In this document: positions 11,751 to 23,529 of the stretch, one piece after another
Numbering within the stretch: the first letter of the stretch is position 1
How the letters are laid out: each line of letters opens with the position of its first letter
The notes under the pieces: generated by a model
Seen by the model: only the letters and a program-made list of their open reading frames with translations
Databases searched by the model: none
What the model was told of the DNA's origin: nothing
Source: Gigaspora margarita
Taxonomy: Eukaryota > Glomeromycota > Glomeromycetes > Diversisporales > Gigasporaceae
Direction of reading: 5' to 3'
Length of the DNA: 64,000 bases
Assembly: GCA_009809945.1 (NCBI GenBank)
Contig: WTPW01000186.1
Coordinates: forward strand, 232,233 to 296,232
Translations under genes and position numbers: made by a program

Positions 11751-12540
11751 TAAGATTGCATATTTTAGTGATGTCGATCACATTGTTTACAATTTTGACC
11801 AATCAAAATTACTANGTGATAAAATCGAGGTGATAATTCGTGGTAATCACTGGGGTACTAGTTCTAATCTTCCCGTCCCTTTTTCACGTTGGTTCTTTGT
11901 AAGTATTTCTAATTTTTCTTTTAGCTTTTCTTTTTGTTTCTTGCATTTCGTTACTAATTCTTTTACAAACTTTCTCCAGCGAATCTTATAGTAGGAATTG
12001 TTTGTCACATAACAGCATTTTTGAAACATAAATGCTTGTATGTGTTGGAGTAAAATGCTCATGAGTAATGTCATGACATTTATTATGCAACAGGCATTTT
12101 TTATAGTAAATCGAAAAAAAATATGCTTGTAAAAGTGTGCTTATATGGAGGTTGATGTTTTGTATACTGTTAGATTTAATATTATATATAATGTAATTCT
12201 TACGTACCTACTTATATGAACTAGTAAGAAATAATAAATTAAAAACTTTTAAATTTTATTGGTCGAATCCAACCATATGATGCTATTAATGATCACCGCA
12301 GGTGATAAATAGCAAATCTTAATTAAATAAAGATTTTATCTAAAAAATTAATATTAATTTTCATAACATGAAACTTTTAAATAGACAGTTCTTTCAAAAA
12401 ATTCCATATATAAATTTTATAAATCATTTTCAAACCTACTCAGTTATTTAAAGTTTCAAAATTTTGGCCAAGCAAAAAATTATTAATTAATTTTGCATGG
12501 CCTAATAGTAAATCTACATAATCTCAAATAACTTATCCTA
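11751..12540. other. AT-rich spacer
   Basis: No recognisable gene. Short open frames at 11,707-11,991 (plus) and 11,847-12,074 (minus) overlap and resemble no known family. Confidence 0.4.
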
Positions 12541-14360
12541 CATACTTAAATTCATAATAAAAGCTAACACTATAGAAGTCAATGAGCAAAATAAATCTTC
12601 ATGAACCTAATCTCTTACTTTAAATCCCNCAATTAATAATTTTATTTGATAAGATAACATATAAATAACTTATTTNAAATATTTCAATTGTAAATATTAA
12701 CTTACTAAATTAATACATACAAATCAGAAAAAATAAATATTATCCCAAATAGTAAGGTTAAATGCTCAATTCTGCAATTAAAAATACTTACTAAATTAAA
12801 TTTAATNAATAATGTAAACTATGAGCTCAAATAGCTAATTTAAGTTCCTAATAAATTTTGTCATAGTCGAAACTGAAATCAGCTGATACTAAGAATTTAC
12901 CTTATTTTGATGTGAAGTTTTGAAAAATTTTTTTAGATTTTTTTTAGGATTAGAATAAGATTTATGAATAGAGTTATTAATAAAAGAATATATGCAGATT
13001 TTGGCAAGTTTAGTATACTCAAATTGAAATCCTAAATCTCAGNATNAGCCAATCTTAGGGTTAGCTACAGTATGACAAATATTTTTTATACTTACTAAAT
13101 TGCATATGAAATAAAATTTAATAGTAAATATTAATAAACTCAAAATATTAATAAATATGAAATTAAATACCAAATATTACTGAGTAAAAGCCCCAAATGT
13201 TGCAAAAAAAAAGAAATATGGATAGCTTATATAAAATTCTTGAATACCTTTATACTCACATATTGCAAAATAAAAAAATAAAAGAATGATGATTAGTAAA
13301 TATTTATTAACAAATATCCTATTATTTAAATTTTTAATGAATGCTCACCAAAATTAATACAATAGAAATAAAATTAGTAAAGATTCATAGATTTCAATAG
13401 CTTAATAAATATTTNTTTATNNTTACCAAAACTAGTGNGTACAAAATAAACCCAAAATGTTAAAAATTACCAGCTTGAATAGCTTGCTTTAATTCTCAAA
13501 TAATAAATATGTATTCTTCATGCTCAAACTAAATTAAATAAAATTAATTAGAAAAATTCACAAACTGGAACACCTTATTTTAAATCTTTAAATTAATAAA
13601 TATTTATTGTGCCAATGCGNATTAAATGAAATTAAATGAAAATTCTTGAACTCAAATAGCTTATTTTAAATTATAAAATTGATAAACATTCTTTATACTC
13701 AAACTAAATTATTATAAATAAAATNAAAGTAATTAGTAAAAATTTATTAACTTGAACATCTTATTTTAAATTCTTATTTTTTTTGTGCCAAAATTAACAT
13801 GATAAAAAAAATTAATTATGTAATAAACATTCATAAATTTGAATACTATATGTTACCAAATGGAAGCAACCAATATATCAAAAAAAAAGATACTTTTTTC
13901 AAGCAAAGTGAAGAGGCTGCTTCTAATTGTTGCCATATAGTAAATTACCATAAATATTTNTTTATACTTACTGAAATTAGTGCATACAATGTTTAATTAA
14001 GTAAAAATTTTTGAACTCAAATAGCATATTTTAAATTCTTGAATAATAAATGTTCTCTACATGTACCCAAACTAAATTATTGCAAATAAAATGTAATTAA
14101 TTAGTAAATTTGAACTTTTTATGCTTACCAAAATTAATGCAATAAAAATAATTACACCCTCTAAGTAAAATATCACACCAAATTATACAAATTCAAGAAT
14201 CTTCTTTTTGTTGTTTTTAATACTAATGATTAATAAACAATATATTCACAGACTAAAATTAATTCAAACAATAAATATTTATACTTGCTTACTCCCTAAT
14301 AATTAAAAAACCCTACCAATTACAAAAATTAACTTTTCAATTAATTTTGAAACCTATATT
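12540..14360. repeat. Very degenerate AT-rich satellite, period about 85-105 bp
   Basis: Blocks like AATAGCTTATTTTAAATTCT recur near 13,480, 13,563, 13,656, 13,757 and 14,022, followed by AATAAATATTTAT and CTCAAACTAAATTA. Many single n calls fall in it, as expected for poorly resolved repeat copies. Confidence 0.5.
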
Positions 14361-15680
14361 AATTCTCTCTGCACTAGTTTTATATTTGTAATGAATGATA
14401 GTTTAAAATTCCCATAGAGTTAGCTACTTTAATGGATTTCTGGTAATAACTAAATGCTTGATACTTGTCCATTTTAACTCTAATTNCTNAATCATAACAA
14501 CAGCAAACTTGATAAATCNATTAAAATTATTCATGTTTNCTAACTTTTGATAATAAATAAATGCCTTATTTTTATTCTTCTCAACTCAAATTCAAACTAA
14601 TGTCTTGTGCTATATCTTCAATTGCAAATACATAACAATTAAAAAGATTTGTTACTTATTAGGAAACTTTAAATAAAAATTAAATGTACATATACATAAC
14701 TTAACAAAAATTTCCTTGAATCTCTTACCTTCTAAGAATTTTTTTAGAATTTAATTAGACAATTGACAAATTAACTAAGAATTATTCAGCCATGTTGACA
14801 AATTTCAGATATTGGTAGTGCACATAAAACTTAAAATAATAAAGAAATTTATTAATTGGAAAAACCTAAATACAAATTTAAAGTTATCTGACTCAGCCAT
14901 GTTAACAACTTTTTGATATTGGATAATATGAATAAAACCTAAGCAATATGTACAAAGATTTATTAATTTAAAAATTTAAATATAAAATTATGGGTACATA
15001 TTTATATATATTAGGGTTGGCAATGAATATACTCTATTAAAAAAATGCAAACCAATAGTGCCAATGGAACCAATAGAACTAATAGAGGCAATCTAGCCAA
15101 TGGAATTATTTATTAGTTATTAACAAATACTATATTATATAAGCTATTTGGCCTCTATTCACAAATTATTTGCAATAAATTAAATATAAATGAGATTCTA
15201 CTTGCAAGCGTGAAACTTGTATAAATAAATGCACATGAATGCAACTCTATGCACATGCATTCAAATAATATGCATTTTCCATCTTATGTTGATTCTGCTA
15301 ACACTTTGAAACTAGCTATAATCAATAATATGATATCAATTTAGAATGAAATTCACTTTTTAAAATCCAATAAACCAAATCTAAAGTTTTTACACAATCT
15401 TAAAAATGTTAATATTAAAAAAAAACAATTTTACCTTGACACATTTTTTCAAAATTGAATATTTGTCAAATCAAATTATCTAACTTACCATTAAAATTAT
15501 AATATTTACAAATAATTATAATAGAAGCTCCTACTTGCACCTGATGTTTTTACAAAAAACCCTCTTAATTAATTCTTGAAATTGATGCAAAAGGCAATAT
15601 GCAACAAGAACAAACTTGCAAGTAAATGTTGAAATAACTCTGCTAAATACCAAAATTCCAAGAGAAAACAACCTATAATG
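14361..15680. other. AT-rich region without a gene
   Basis: Only short local repeats are seen, for example CCAATAGAAC-like units at 15,050-15,110. No open frame of note. Confidence 0.4.
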
Positions 15681-16996
15681 AAGAAAATAATGATTATAAA
15701 AGCTTTAGATATATTAGATAAAATTGGGCTAGATGATTTTTATAACTATATTATACAGCTCTTAGATAGATTTTCAATGCAGTGCAATAGTAGTTCAAGT
15801 AATATGTACCTCCATTCTCTGCTAAGTTCACACTAAATATTTCTAAAATCAAAAAATCACCAAAGAAAATTGTAGATAAGTTAGTAGAAATAATTGATAA
15901 TGTAGATAAATATGCTTAGCTCTATAATAAGTTGTATTCAGGTATACTTAAAAAAACTTACTGATATCTTTGTTCACAAAGAGACATTTTAGCAGAAAGA
16001 CCAAAAAAATNTGCTAATCCTTTGAAATATCATGACAAGCCATCTATAGAATGAATTGATTGCAAATAATTCTATTAAAGTTATTGTCAATAATCCAATG
16101 ACTAATATAGCAACTATAGCAATAAATTATGATTTATTGTATAAAAAGCAAAAAAATGTATCTGTATTTCAAAATGTCAAAGACTTCATTACAGATAATA
16201 TTGATCTCTTATCATAAGAAATATATGCAAGGCTAATTAGTAAAGATATAGACTTAATAATTTAGCAAAACAAATTCATTTTTGATGAACTAAGCTTGGG
16301 CAAGATAGGTATAAACATCATAAGGATGCATTTAAATTATCAACATAATGACTAATAGAAAATGGATATNCAATTATCNTTGAAAAACACATCCAGTCCC
16401 TANACTTGCATTTATAACAGGACTTTATGAGTATTTACAACAGTTAAGTATTAATACTTTGAGTTATACAGTCACAAAAATTTTGCTCTAAAGAGCTTCA
16501 TAAAGCTGTTTNGTGAATAATAGATTGCATCTTTACCAACATCCTTTAATTCCTATGTATAATAGTCAATTTCTTACTAGAACAACAATTTATGAAAATG
16601 CTTTTCAAGAATATACAATTTTTGTAAATCAAACTCCTTAATTTCCATTTGGTATTACTTGTAGAGTAAATGTTATTTAACACACAGATTTAATATTTGA
16701 AAGCATCTTATATATCAAAAAGAACTGTTACAATAGTTTTCTTTGATCACATTAAAAGAAACTATCAACTACCTTTTAATTTCAAATATGTACAAGATCC
16801 AATTGATAAACCTACTATATACAATGANGTTTTTAATATTTATGATGATTTGTATATTGATTCAGATAATGACAANAGTAATATTTTTGAAAAATTAATT
16901 ACTTTAACAAAGATTACACTCATAGTTCTTGAAGAACAAAAGAAAACTAAANATATTCGATTGACAAAAAGTGTAAAAAAACTTAATTTTTATTAA
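15680..16996 (+). pseudogene. Unrecognised decayed coding stretch
   Basis: Codon-like texture is visible on the plus strand with stretches such as ALDILDKIGLDDFYNYI (near 15,700), NSIKVIVNNPMTNIATIAIN (near 16,070) and, in the clearest open part (16,697-16,996), FFDHIKRNYQLPFNFKYVQD followed by FNIYDDLYIDSDND. Stops and ambiguous bases interrupt it often. I do not recognise the family. The low-complexity but protein-like sequence suggests an old element gene or a dead host gene. It sits in the middle of the 16.4-kb segment. Confidence 0.35.
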
Positions 16997-18086
16997 CAAA
17001 ATGCTAAAAGCAATTAAAATTATAAAAAAAAAACAGAAAATGCCATTTACCTAGAAAGGGCATACACACAATACATGATTTTTAAATTAGTACAAATATG
17101 GTTAAACAGGATTATCTATTTTTCTTTAAGAAAGTATTGTTATGAACCTACAATCAGATAATGTGTACAAGTTCTACGATATTTTTTAAAATGCAATAAA
17201 TAATATTTAATTGTACATAGTACATATTTGCTTTAATATAATATTTGTACATATTATAAACTTGTCAAAATCCTTATTAGTATAAAATAAAAAAAATCTA
17301 TAAAAATAAATTAATTATTTGCTTTAAAAACTTTAATAAAATACATACAAATATTGTTAGCCATTTTAATAAATCTTAATTAAAGTATTGCTAATAAACG
17401 ATTACTAGAAAGTAGTAATAATAGTACAACCAGAAGTTTGTAATATTAAAAATTCCATTAAAAGGCTCTAAAATTACTCTAGTAGCAGAGTTAGTAATAC
17501 TGCTCAATCTTATTTGATCTCAGTTACAACAACTTTGCAGTCTATAATAATTATCATATAACATGCAGTTTCATATTTAATTAGTTGTAGCATGCCACAA
17601 TTTCATGTGACTGCAACATTTTGGTTGTAATACTGGAAAAAAAATTTTTTTGCCATGGCTAGGATACTCACATTGCATCTTCCTAGAAAATTTTTTCTGT
17701 TATGTGAAACTCTTTAAAATTTTTAAGTTTGTTTATGTTAGTTCATACAAAGTTAATTTTTTATTTTGTATCATCTGGTGTTTCAAAATTCCAGTCTGTG
17801 ACAATGACTGAAATTCAATTTTTAAATTAGTTGTGAGCTACAACCAAATAAAAAAAATTTGTGGATTATAAAAATTTATTAAAATTTAGTTGCACACATA
17901 AGCATTTAATAGAAATTTATTAGTAAATTTTGCAAATTTATATGCAGAATTTGCATATGCATTTCAGATCTTGGTTGCAGAATTTTAAATTATGTTGCAG
18001 TCTGCAAACTCCACAACCCAATTTCAGACACTGCTCTCTGGTCTGATTTCTTTTTTTTTAAAAAAAAAAAATTTAAGTTTTTATTG
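16997..18086. other. AT-rich region without a gene
   Basis: No coding or repeat structure was recognised, apart from short A/T runs. Confidence 0.4.
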
Positions 18087-18305
18087 GCTAAGTTAATATT
18101 TATATCTAAAATTACACAAAGTTATTTCTTCATAAAATTAGAAATTTTTGTTTTTTTTATCAGATCTATTAGATAATTCCAGAAAGGTAAGACATCATTG
18201 GGTTGCATTAGAGAAAAAAATTGACTATCAAAAATGTAATAATTATTACAATTCGAATTTAAAAAAAAAATGCAAAATGAAAAATTAACTTTGTATAGCC
18301 TTAGG
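18087..18305. mobile_element. MITE of the GGCTATGCAAAGTT family, copy 1
   Basis: The right end reads AAAATGAAAAATTAACTTTG then TATAGCC. The left end GGCTAAGTTAATATTTATAT is a diverged inverted match. The interior (TATTAGATAATTCC, GGGTTGCATTAGAGA) matches the copy at 41,672. Confidence 0.6.
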
Positions 18306-19087
18306 TTTATAGCCAATATTAAGGTTAAATTTAAGAGTTATTAGTAAAATCATTTATGGAAAACTTTTAATATGCAGGAAGTAATTTTTCTGATCATGTA
18401 ATAGTATATTGAATTAAGGCTCATTATTGGCTTGTTTTTTGTTGCACATCATCTGACAATAAAATTATATAGCAATTTTTCAAGCAATCCTGGGGTTTTT
18501 CATTTCACATGGACATGAAATAAAATTATTTATTTGCTATTTTAATTTTACAAATTACAGAATTTAAAATATTAATATGTAAATATGTAGGTATATGCAC
18601 ATTGTAACTAGAGGTTTGAACTGGGTCAGAAAATAATAATCTGAATCATAACCCAGGTTATTTGGGTCATACAGAAAATAACAATTTAACTCTTAAAAGT
18701 TTAATATAACAACTTTTAAATAGAGCTATTGGTATAGAAAGAACCTGTGCTCTAGATATTTAGATTACATAAAGTAAAATTTTTGTTTAGCATTACTAGA
18801 GATGTACTACGTACAGTACTAGCTATACTGTACATACTATTTACAAAATAATTGTCATCCTTTTATAGGTATGTAACTTCACTTGCTGATTAACCAATAA
18901 AACTTAAAAATTTGATCAATATAAAAAGTATAATATCAAGTATTTTTAAAGCAAATTTTTTTATATTACTAATATAAAACCAGATTCAGTAATTTTAGAC
19001 TTATTATTTATTATTTACTATATTTAGCTTTACTTAGAGCAATATATAATGAAGATATAGATAGAAATGATTAAAATTAAAAAATAG
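18306..19087. other. AT-rich region without a gene
   Basis: Contains GGGTCA/ACCCAG-rich short repeats near 18,610-18,680. No gene seen. Confidence 0.4.
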
Positions 19088-19410
19088 GGTTTGGGTCAGA
19101 ATCCCGATAAACAGAATCCCGACAGGTCATAATCCCGACAAAAAAATCCCGACAATCAAAAATCCCGACAAATCCCGACAATTAAAAAAGTGTTCGTTGA
19201 GCAATTTTACTATATAATCGCCTAAACCCAAACCCTAACCTAGGCGCACACCCTAACCCTAACCTATGCACCCGCCTAACCCTACCCTAACTTAAATAAA
19301 CTTTATAATTTTTTGTTGTCGGGATTTGTCAGGATTTTTACTGTCAGGAATTTTTTGTCGGGATTATGACCTGTCGGGATTCTGTTTGTCGGGATTTTGA
19401 CCAGCACCCA
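19088..19410. mobile_element. MITE with terminal arms of repeated ATCCCGACA
   Basis: Each arm is about 100 bp and consists of six or so spaced copies of AATCCCGACA. The arms are inverted to each other (19,099-19,186 and 19,317-19,400). The core between them has GAGCAATTTTACTATATAA and CTAAACCCAAACCCTAACC, shared with the MITEs at 11,451 and 50,153 although the termini are unrelated. Confidence 0.75.
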
Positions 19411-20024
19411 AAAAATAAATAGTTATTTATATTTATATATTGTTAAGATTTTTTTTAGTAATATTAAGGGATTTTTTCTTAATATATATATAATTATACT
19501 CTTAGTAATAATTTTTAGTTACATGCTTAAACTATTTTTATTATTTTATTACACTATAAAATACTATATATACTATGTATATGTACAATGTACTGTACGT
19601 ACTGTATGTACTGTACACAAAAAAATTTGGGTTATCATGAATAGCATATCTCTAAGCATTATTTGCCAATCCAAAATTTTCAAAATCCCTCAATTTTTTT
19701 TTTTTGCTATAATTCTTTTAAAACAAGCATAATAATATTTATTTTAATAATATTTGATAAATATAGTTCAAAACAATTGATATGGATTATCATAAATTAA
19801 TTGGCATTAAAATCAGAAAATGTTTATGGGATATCAAAACATTTTAGAATTGTTTATAGGCCAGTGTGAATTTTCAGAAGTATGATAATTTGATGAATTG
19901 GATAACTAAAAATAAAAACCAGCTTTCAAGCTCAGTGTTGCACCAGGAATAGGATTTCTGATTTTTTTTAACTCTTAGGCCTAAGTATTCAGAAGTGAAA
20001 TTTCAAATTTTATCCTGGTATTGG
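19411..20024. other. AT-rich region without a gene
   Basis: A hydrophobic open frame at 19,397-19,732 is composed of A/T runs and is not considered a gene. Confidence 0.4.
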
Positions 20025-20165
20025 CCTGGGTTTAAATTTAAATAAATCTAGCTTGGGTTTAAATAAATCTGGATTGGTTCCAATAAACCAGGGTTGGGTT
20101 CAAATGAGCTGATTAGATTCAAATAAACCCAATTGCATTCAAATAATCCAAAATTTTGTTTCAAA
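20025..20165 (+). repeat. Degenerate short tandem repeat
   Basis: Five or six diverged units of about 25 bp with the theme TGGGTTCAAATAAACC. Confidence 0.5.
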
Positions 20166-20544
20166 TTAATTGTTCTTTTTTATTTATCAAAATATTTGTA
20201 TACGAGTTATCCATTCTCATTTTGGCAAAATCCTCCAATTTATATAAATAAAAAACTTATTTGTCCAAGTTTGTAAAGTTTAGACCATTTTAGTTAGTTT
20301 TTAGATAACTTCATCCCCTCATTTAACTNCTGCTGAAAATTAAACAAGCCAATTAACTNTAGTATAGCCTAGTTAATCATGTAATTAATGTTGACCAATG
20401 AGATTTTATTAAATATTTTTGCACTGTATTTATTTAACCCCAAATGCCTGAGCCTAACTAATGATGTTAATCTACTAATTAACTAAAACATGCCTTATAT
20501 GCCAGCTGCCAATTTTTTAATTTATTGTTGCGTGAAATAAAAAT

Positions 20545-20676
20545 TAACCTTAGATGCGAAAATTATTTTATTGATTGACTTTAAATCAAAAAAAAAAAAC
20601 AAAAAAAAGAAAATCTGACTGATTGACCCATATTTTCAGATCCCATAAATGCTAAACTAAAATCAACTTTGCATAG
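20545..20676. mobile_element. Fragment of the GGCTATGCAAAGTT MITE family
   Basis: Only the right end is clear (AAATCAACTTTGCATAGCC at 20,656-20,674), identical in style to the end at 42,047. The left end is not recognised. Confidence 0.4.
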
Positions 20677-21059
20677 CCTTAAACAAATCTTTTCAAATTT
20701 TATAATAAATAATTTCTCAACTTTGCTTGTAATTTTAGCTTGTTCATTTTCTACATCAGTGAATAACAGATTACTGTGTTTTAACTATGTTGTTCATGAA
20801 TTTAATCCATGCTATTTATTATTAATTTAAACTGGAACAGATCATATATCAATATTTATAAGCAAATTGCATTTTAATGGGTTTATTGCTTGTTCGAATT
20901 CTAACCTGTTTGATCTGTATCAGCAAATTTTTGACTCGTGCCCTGTATGGGTTTTCTGATGGATCATATCTCTACCTTTATCATTATATTATTTATTCAA
21001 TCTAACTACTATCTGTTTTTCTGTTCCTGGTTTCGCGTGACAACATCGCGCAGCTATCT
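20677..21059. other. Right edge of the 16.4-kb segment
   Basis: No gene is seen. The last bases (CTATCTAG) adjoin the LINE RT. A small CGCG...CGCG hairpin lies at about 21,034-21,050. Confidence 0.4.
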
Positions 21060-23515
21060 AGTGATATTATTTCTATCAACTGCTCTTTACTGTTTGCAAT
21101 CCAAGTTGTGTCATCAGCGTATGCTATCGCTGCCTGTCGGAAGCTTGTGATATTGTTACAGTATGTTTCTTTACTTGTACTTTGCATTACTGTATAGCCT
21201 AGCTTTTCTTCCTCTTGGACTCTCTCTAGCAGGGGGTCATAAAATAGCCGCTATATTAGTGGGGAGATTACCTCCCCTTGGTCTATTCCATCTCCTGCTA
21301 TTATTTTTTTGGTTAGACCATAGGCTGTTATTATCTTAAGCTGCCTCTTGTGGAACAAATTTAGGACATATTTTATTGTACGTTCTGGCAGTTTGACTCT
21401 TCGGAGTGCTAATTCTAGACTTTCTAATAGTACTGAGTCAAATGCTTTCTTCATGTCCTGTAGGAGTATCCATACCTCCTTATTTTTCTCTTTGGCCTCT
21501 TCCATTATCATATTTAGTATGTGTACCGGCTGTTCTGTAGAGTTCCCAGGGAGCCCGGCATAGTTTGTTCTCTTAAGGATTTCCCTTTCTACAAATACTT
21601 TAGCGAGTCTTCTGTTATAACTTTTGTTACAACTTTTCTGAAGGTTTCAATTAGTGCTATCAGACAAATGTTGTTTAGACTATAACCCCATTCTATATCC
21701 TTCGCTATTGGGTAAACTTGAGCAATCTTCTATCTTGCCAGTATTTCTCCTGTTTTAATATATAAGTTCGTGAGACCTCTAAAGATTTCTTGTGTTTTCT
21801 CGCCTGCATGTTTGATTAACACATAGCTTATGCCAGAAATCCCTGGTGCCGTTCTACTTTTAGCTCTCCCAGCACTTCTCTTCATTCTTCTGGCTCTACC
21901 TCCTTTTCTACTTCACTATACTACTTCGCATCAATGTCTTTCCGAGGTCTGTATAGTTCTTTCTATTTTTCTGACATTTCTCCCAACCTAGTTGCTCTTT
22001 TTCTAAATTGGTTCTCATAGTGTGCCGCTACACCTTTTTTTACTATTTCTGGTTCAATCTCTAGTACTGTCTCCTTTTCTCTTTGTTCCATATACCTATC
22101 AAGTACTAGTTTCTTGTATGGTCTATTCAGCAGACTGGCTATCATTTTCCCTTGGTTTGTTTTGATTATTGCGTACCTTTTGTCTATATTCTCTTCAATT
22201 TGTCTTCTTTGCTCTTGCTCCCATTCTGTCTTTCTTCTTTCTTGTAAGATCTTTTGCCAACCTTTCATATCTTTGATTCATGCATTCGACCATTGCTTGT
22301 GTAACCTTGGGAGATTTACTTCTAGCTTCTTACTTAACATCCCAATTCTGTCATTGACCTCTAAGTTCTCTTCTTCCATAACCACTTGTTCTCTTTTCGT
22401 CATTGCGAACTTGATCAGCCTCTGTATTTCTATAATATACTGTCCTGATGACTGGGTTTTGTGACCACTTCTTCTATTTGCTGCCGTATTGTATACCTTT
22501 TTCTTTGGTATATGCCTGTTTGCTCCTGTTAGTATTGCTGCCTCAATTGTGTCCCAGGCCTGATTTATTCTTCTAATTTGCTTCTTTGCATTTTGTTCTT
22601 CCTGCTGTACCAGGGTTAATGCATTTCCTTTCTCTAACTGCTTCTGAACTTCGTGTGCATAATTTTCCCAGTCTTTGGTTATCACCTGATCATACAAATA
22701 GACTGTTCTCATGTGATCTTTCCTTTTGACATTAGCTTTGCTTGTTTGTGCTATCACATGGCCTATTCATATTTCTGCTGTTATTATTTTGTGGTCACTT
22801 TCTGTGACCTCTGTTGCTTTCTCAATTTCTGCTTTATGTAGCCCAGATGCTAGACCATCAGACACCCATATGTAATCAATTCTGGTTGCAGTCTCCTCGT
22901 TTGACCATGTGTATTCCTGGTCTGTTGGATGCAGATCTCTATAGGTATCTCTAAAGTCTTGTCTCTTTAACCAGTCGAAGACCGATAGCCTTTTGTAATT
23001 TACTGTTTGAGGGTGCATTCTATCTAGCACGTTATCTGCTGTGTAATTAAAGTCGCCCATAATGGCTATTTGCGTCTGCTTTTTCCTTTTGGAAACAACT
23101 TCTACAATTCTTTGTTGGAGTTTTTTCGCAGCAAGTTTGTCATTCGGTGGCATATATACTCCCATTATTACTAACTCCATCTGCTTTAGGAATAACGTGA
23201 TCTCTATCATATATTCGCTTACTCTCTTTACTGCACCTACGTGCTTCTCCCATTGTTCTTCTATTAGGATCCCAATGCCTGAACCTTTTTTCTTTTCTTC
23301 TGCGGCACTTGACCAGTATCCTTTATACTTCTTATTTGTGCTATATGCTAGGAAGCTCCCTTCTCTTTCTGCCATGTCGTTTCTGTTATTCCTATTATCG
23401 CAATACTTTCTTCTTCTGCCCAATTGAGCAGGCTTTCAAGTTTCCAACCTTTTGTTTTGAGCCCATTGATATTATGGCATGTGAGCTTTATCTCTTTTCT
23501 ACCTTCTTTTTTCTA
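21060..23515 (-). pseudogene. LINE ORF2, N-terminal half (endonuclease and RT)
   Basis: The endonuclease/exonuclease/phosphatase domain runs from about 23,510 to 22,770. Its motifs in order are CHNINGLK, GITET, MGDFNY, RIDYIWVSD and SDHKIITAEI, i.e. all catalytic landmarks of the AP-like nicking enzyme. After a linker (22,757-21,963) the RT shows QDMKKAFDSV (box A), QGEVISPLI (box B region) and AIAYADDTTWIANS (box C with the catalytic DD). A stop and shift near 23,366 separate GITETTWQKEKGAS from the rest of the endonuclease, and several more breaks lie between 22,278 and 21,511. The domain stops abruptly at 21,060, where the 16.4-kb segment begins. Confidence 0.88.
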
Positions 23516-23529
23516 TTTTTCTTTTAGTG

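Larger units (their letters stand above)
4623..21059. other. 16.4-kb segment interrupting the LINE
   Basis: The LINE reading breaks at 4,622 and resumes at 21,060. Only the dinucleotide AG is shared by both edges. The first and last tens of bases show no convincing inverted repeat. Inside are a SINE, a hAT element, several MITEs, two satellite-like arrays and one decayed coding stretch. All but one of the scattered single n bases in the window fall here (11,525 to 20,359). It may be a composite insertion, a repair-mediated insertion or an assembly join. Confidence 0.6.

Noticed and set aside
20938-21061. Helitron-like end (CTAG after a GC hairpin) at the right edge of the 16.4-kb segment
   Set aside because: The target is not A|T, the other edge does not start with TC, the hairpin stem is only 4 bp, and no Rep/helicase is seen.
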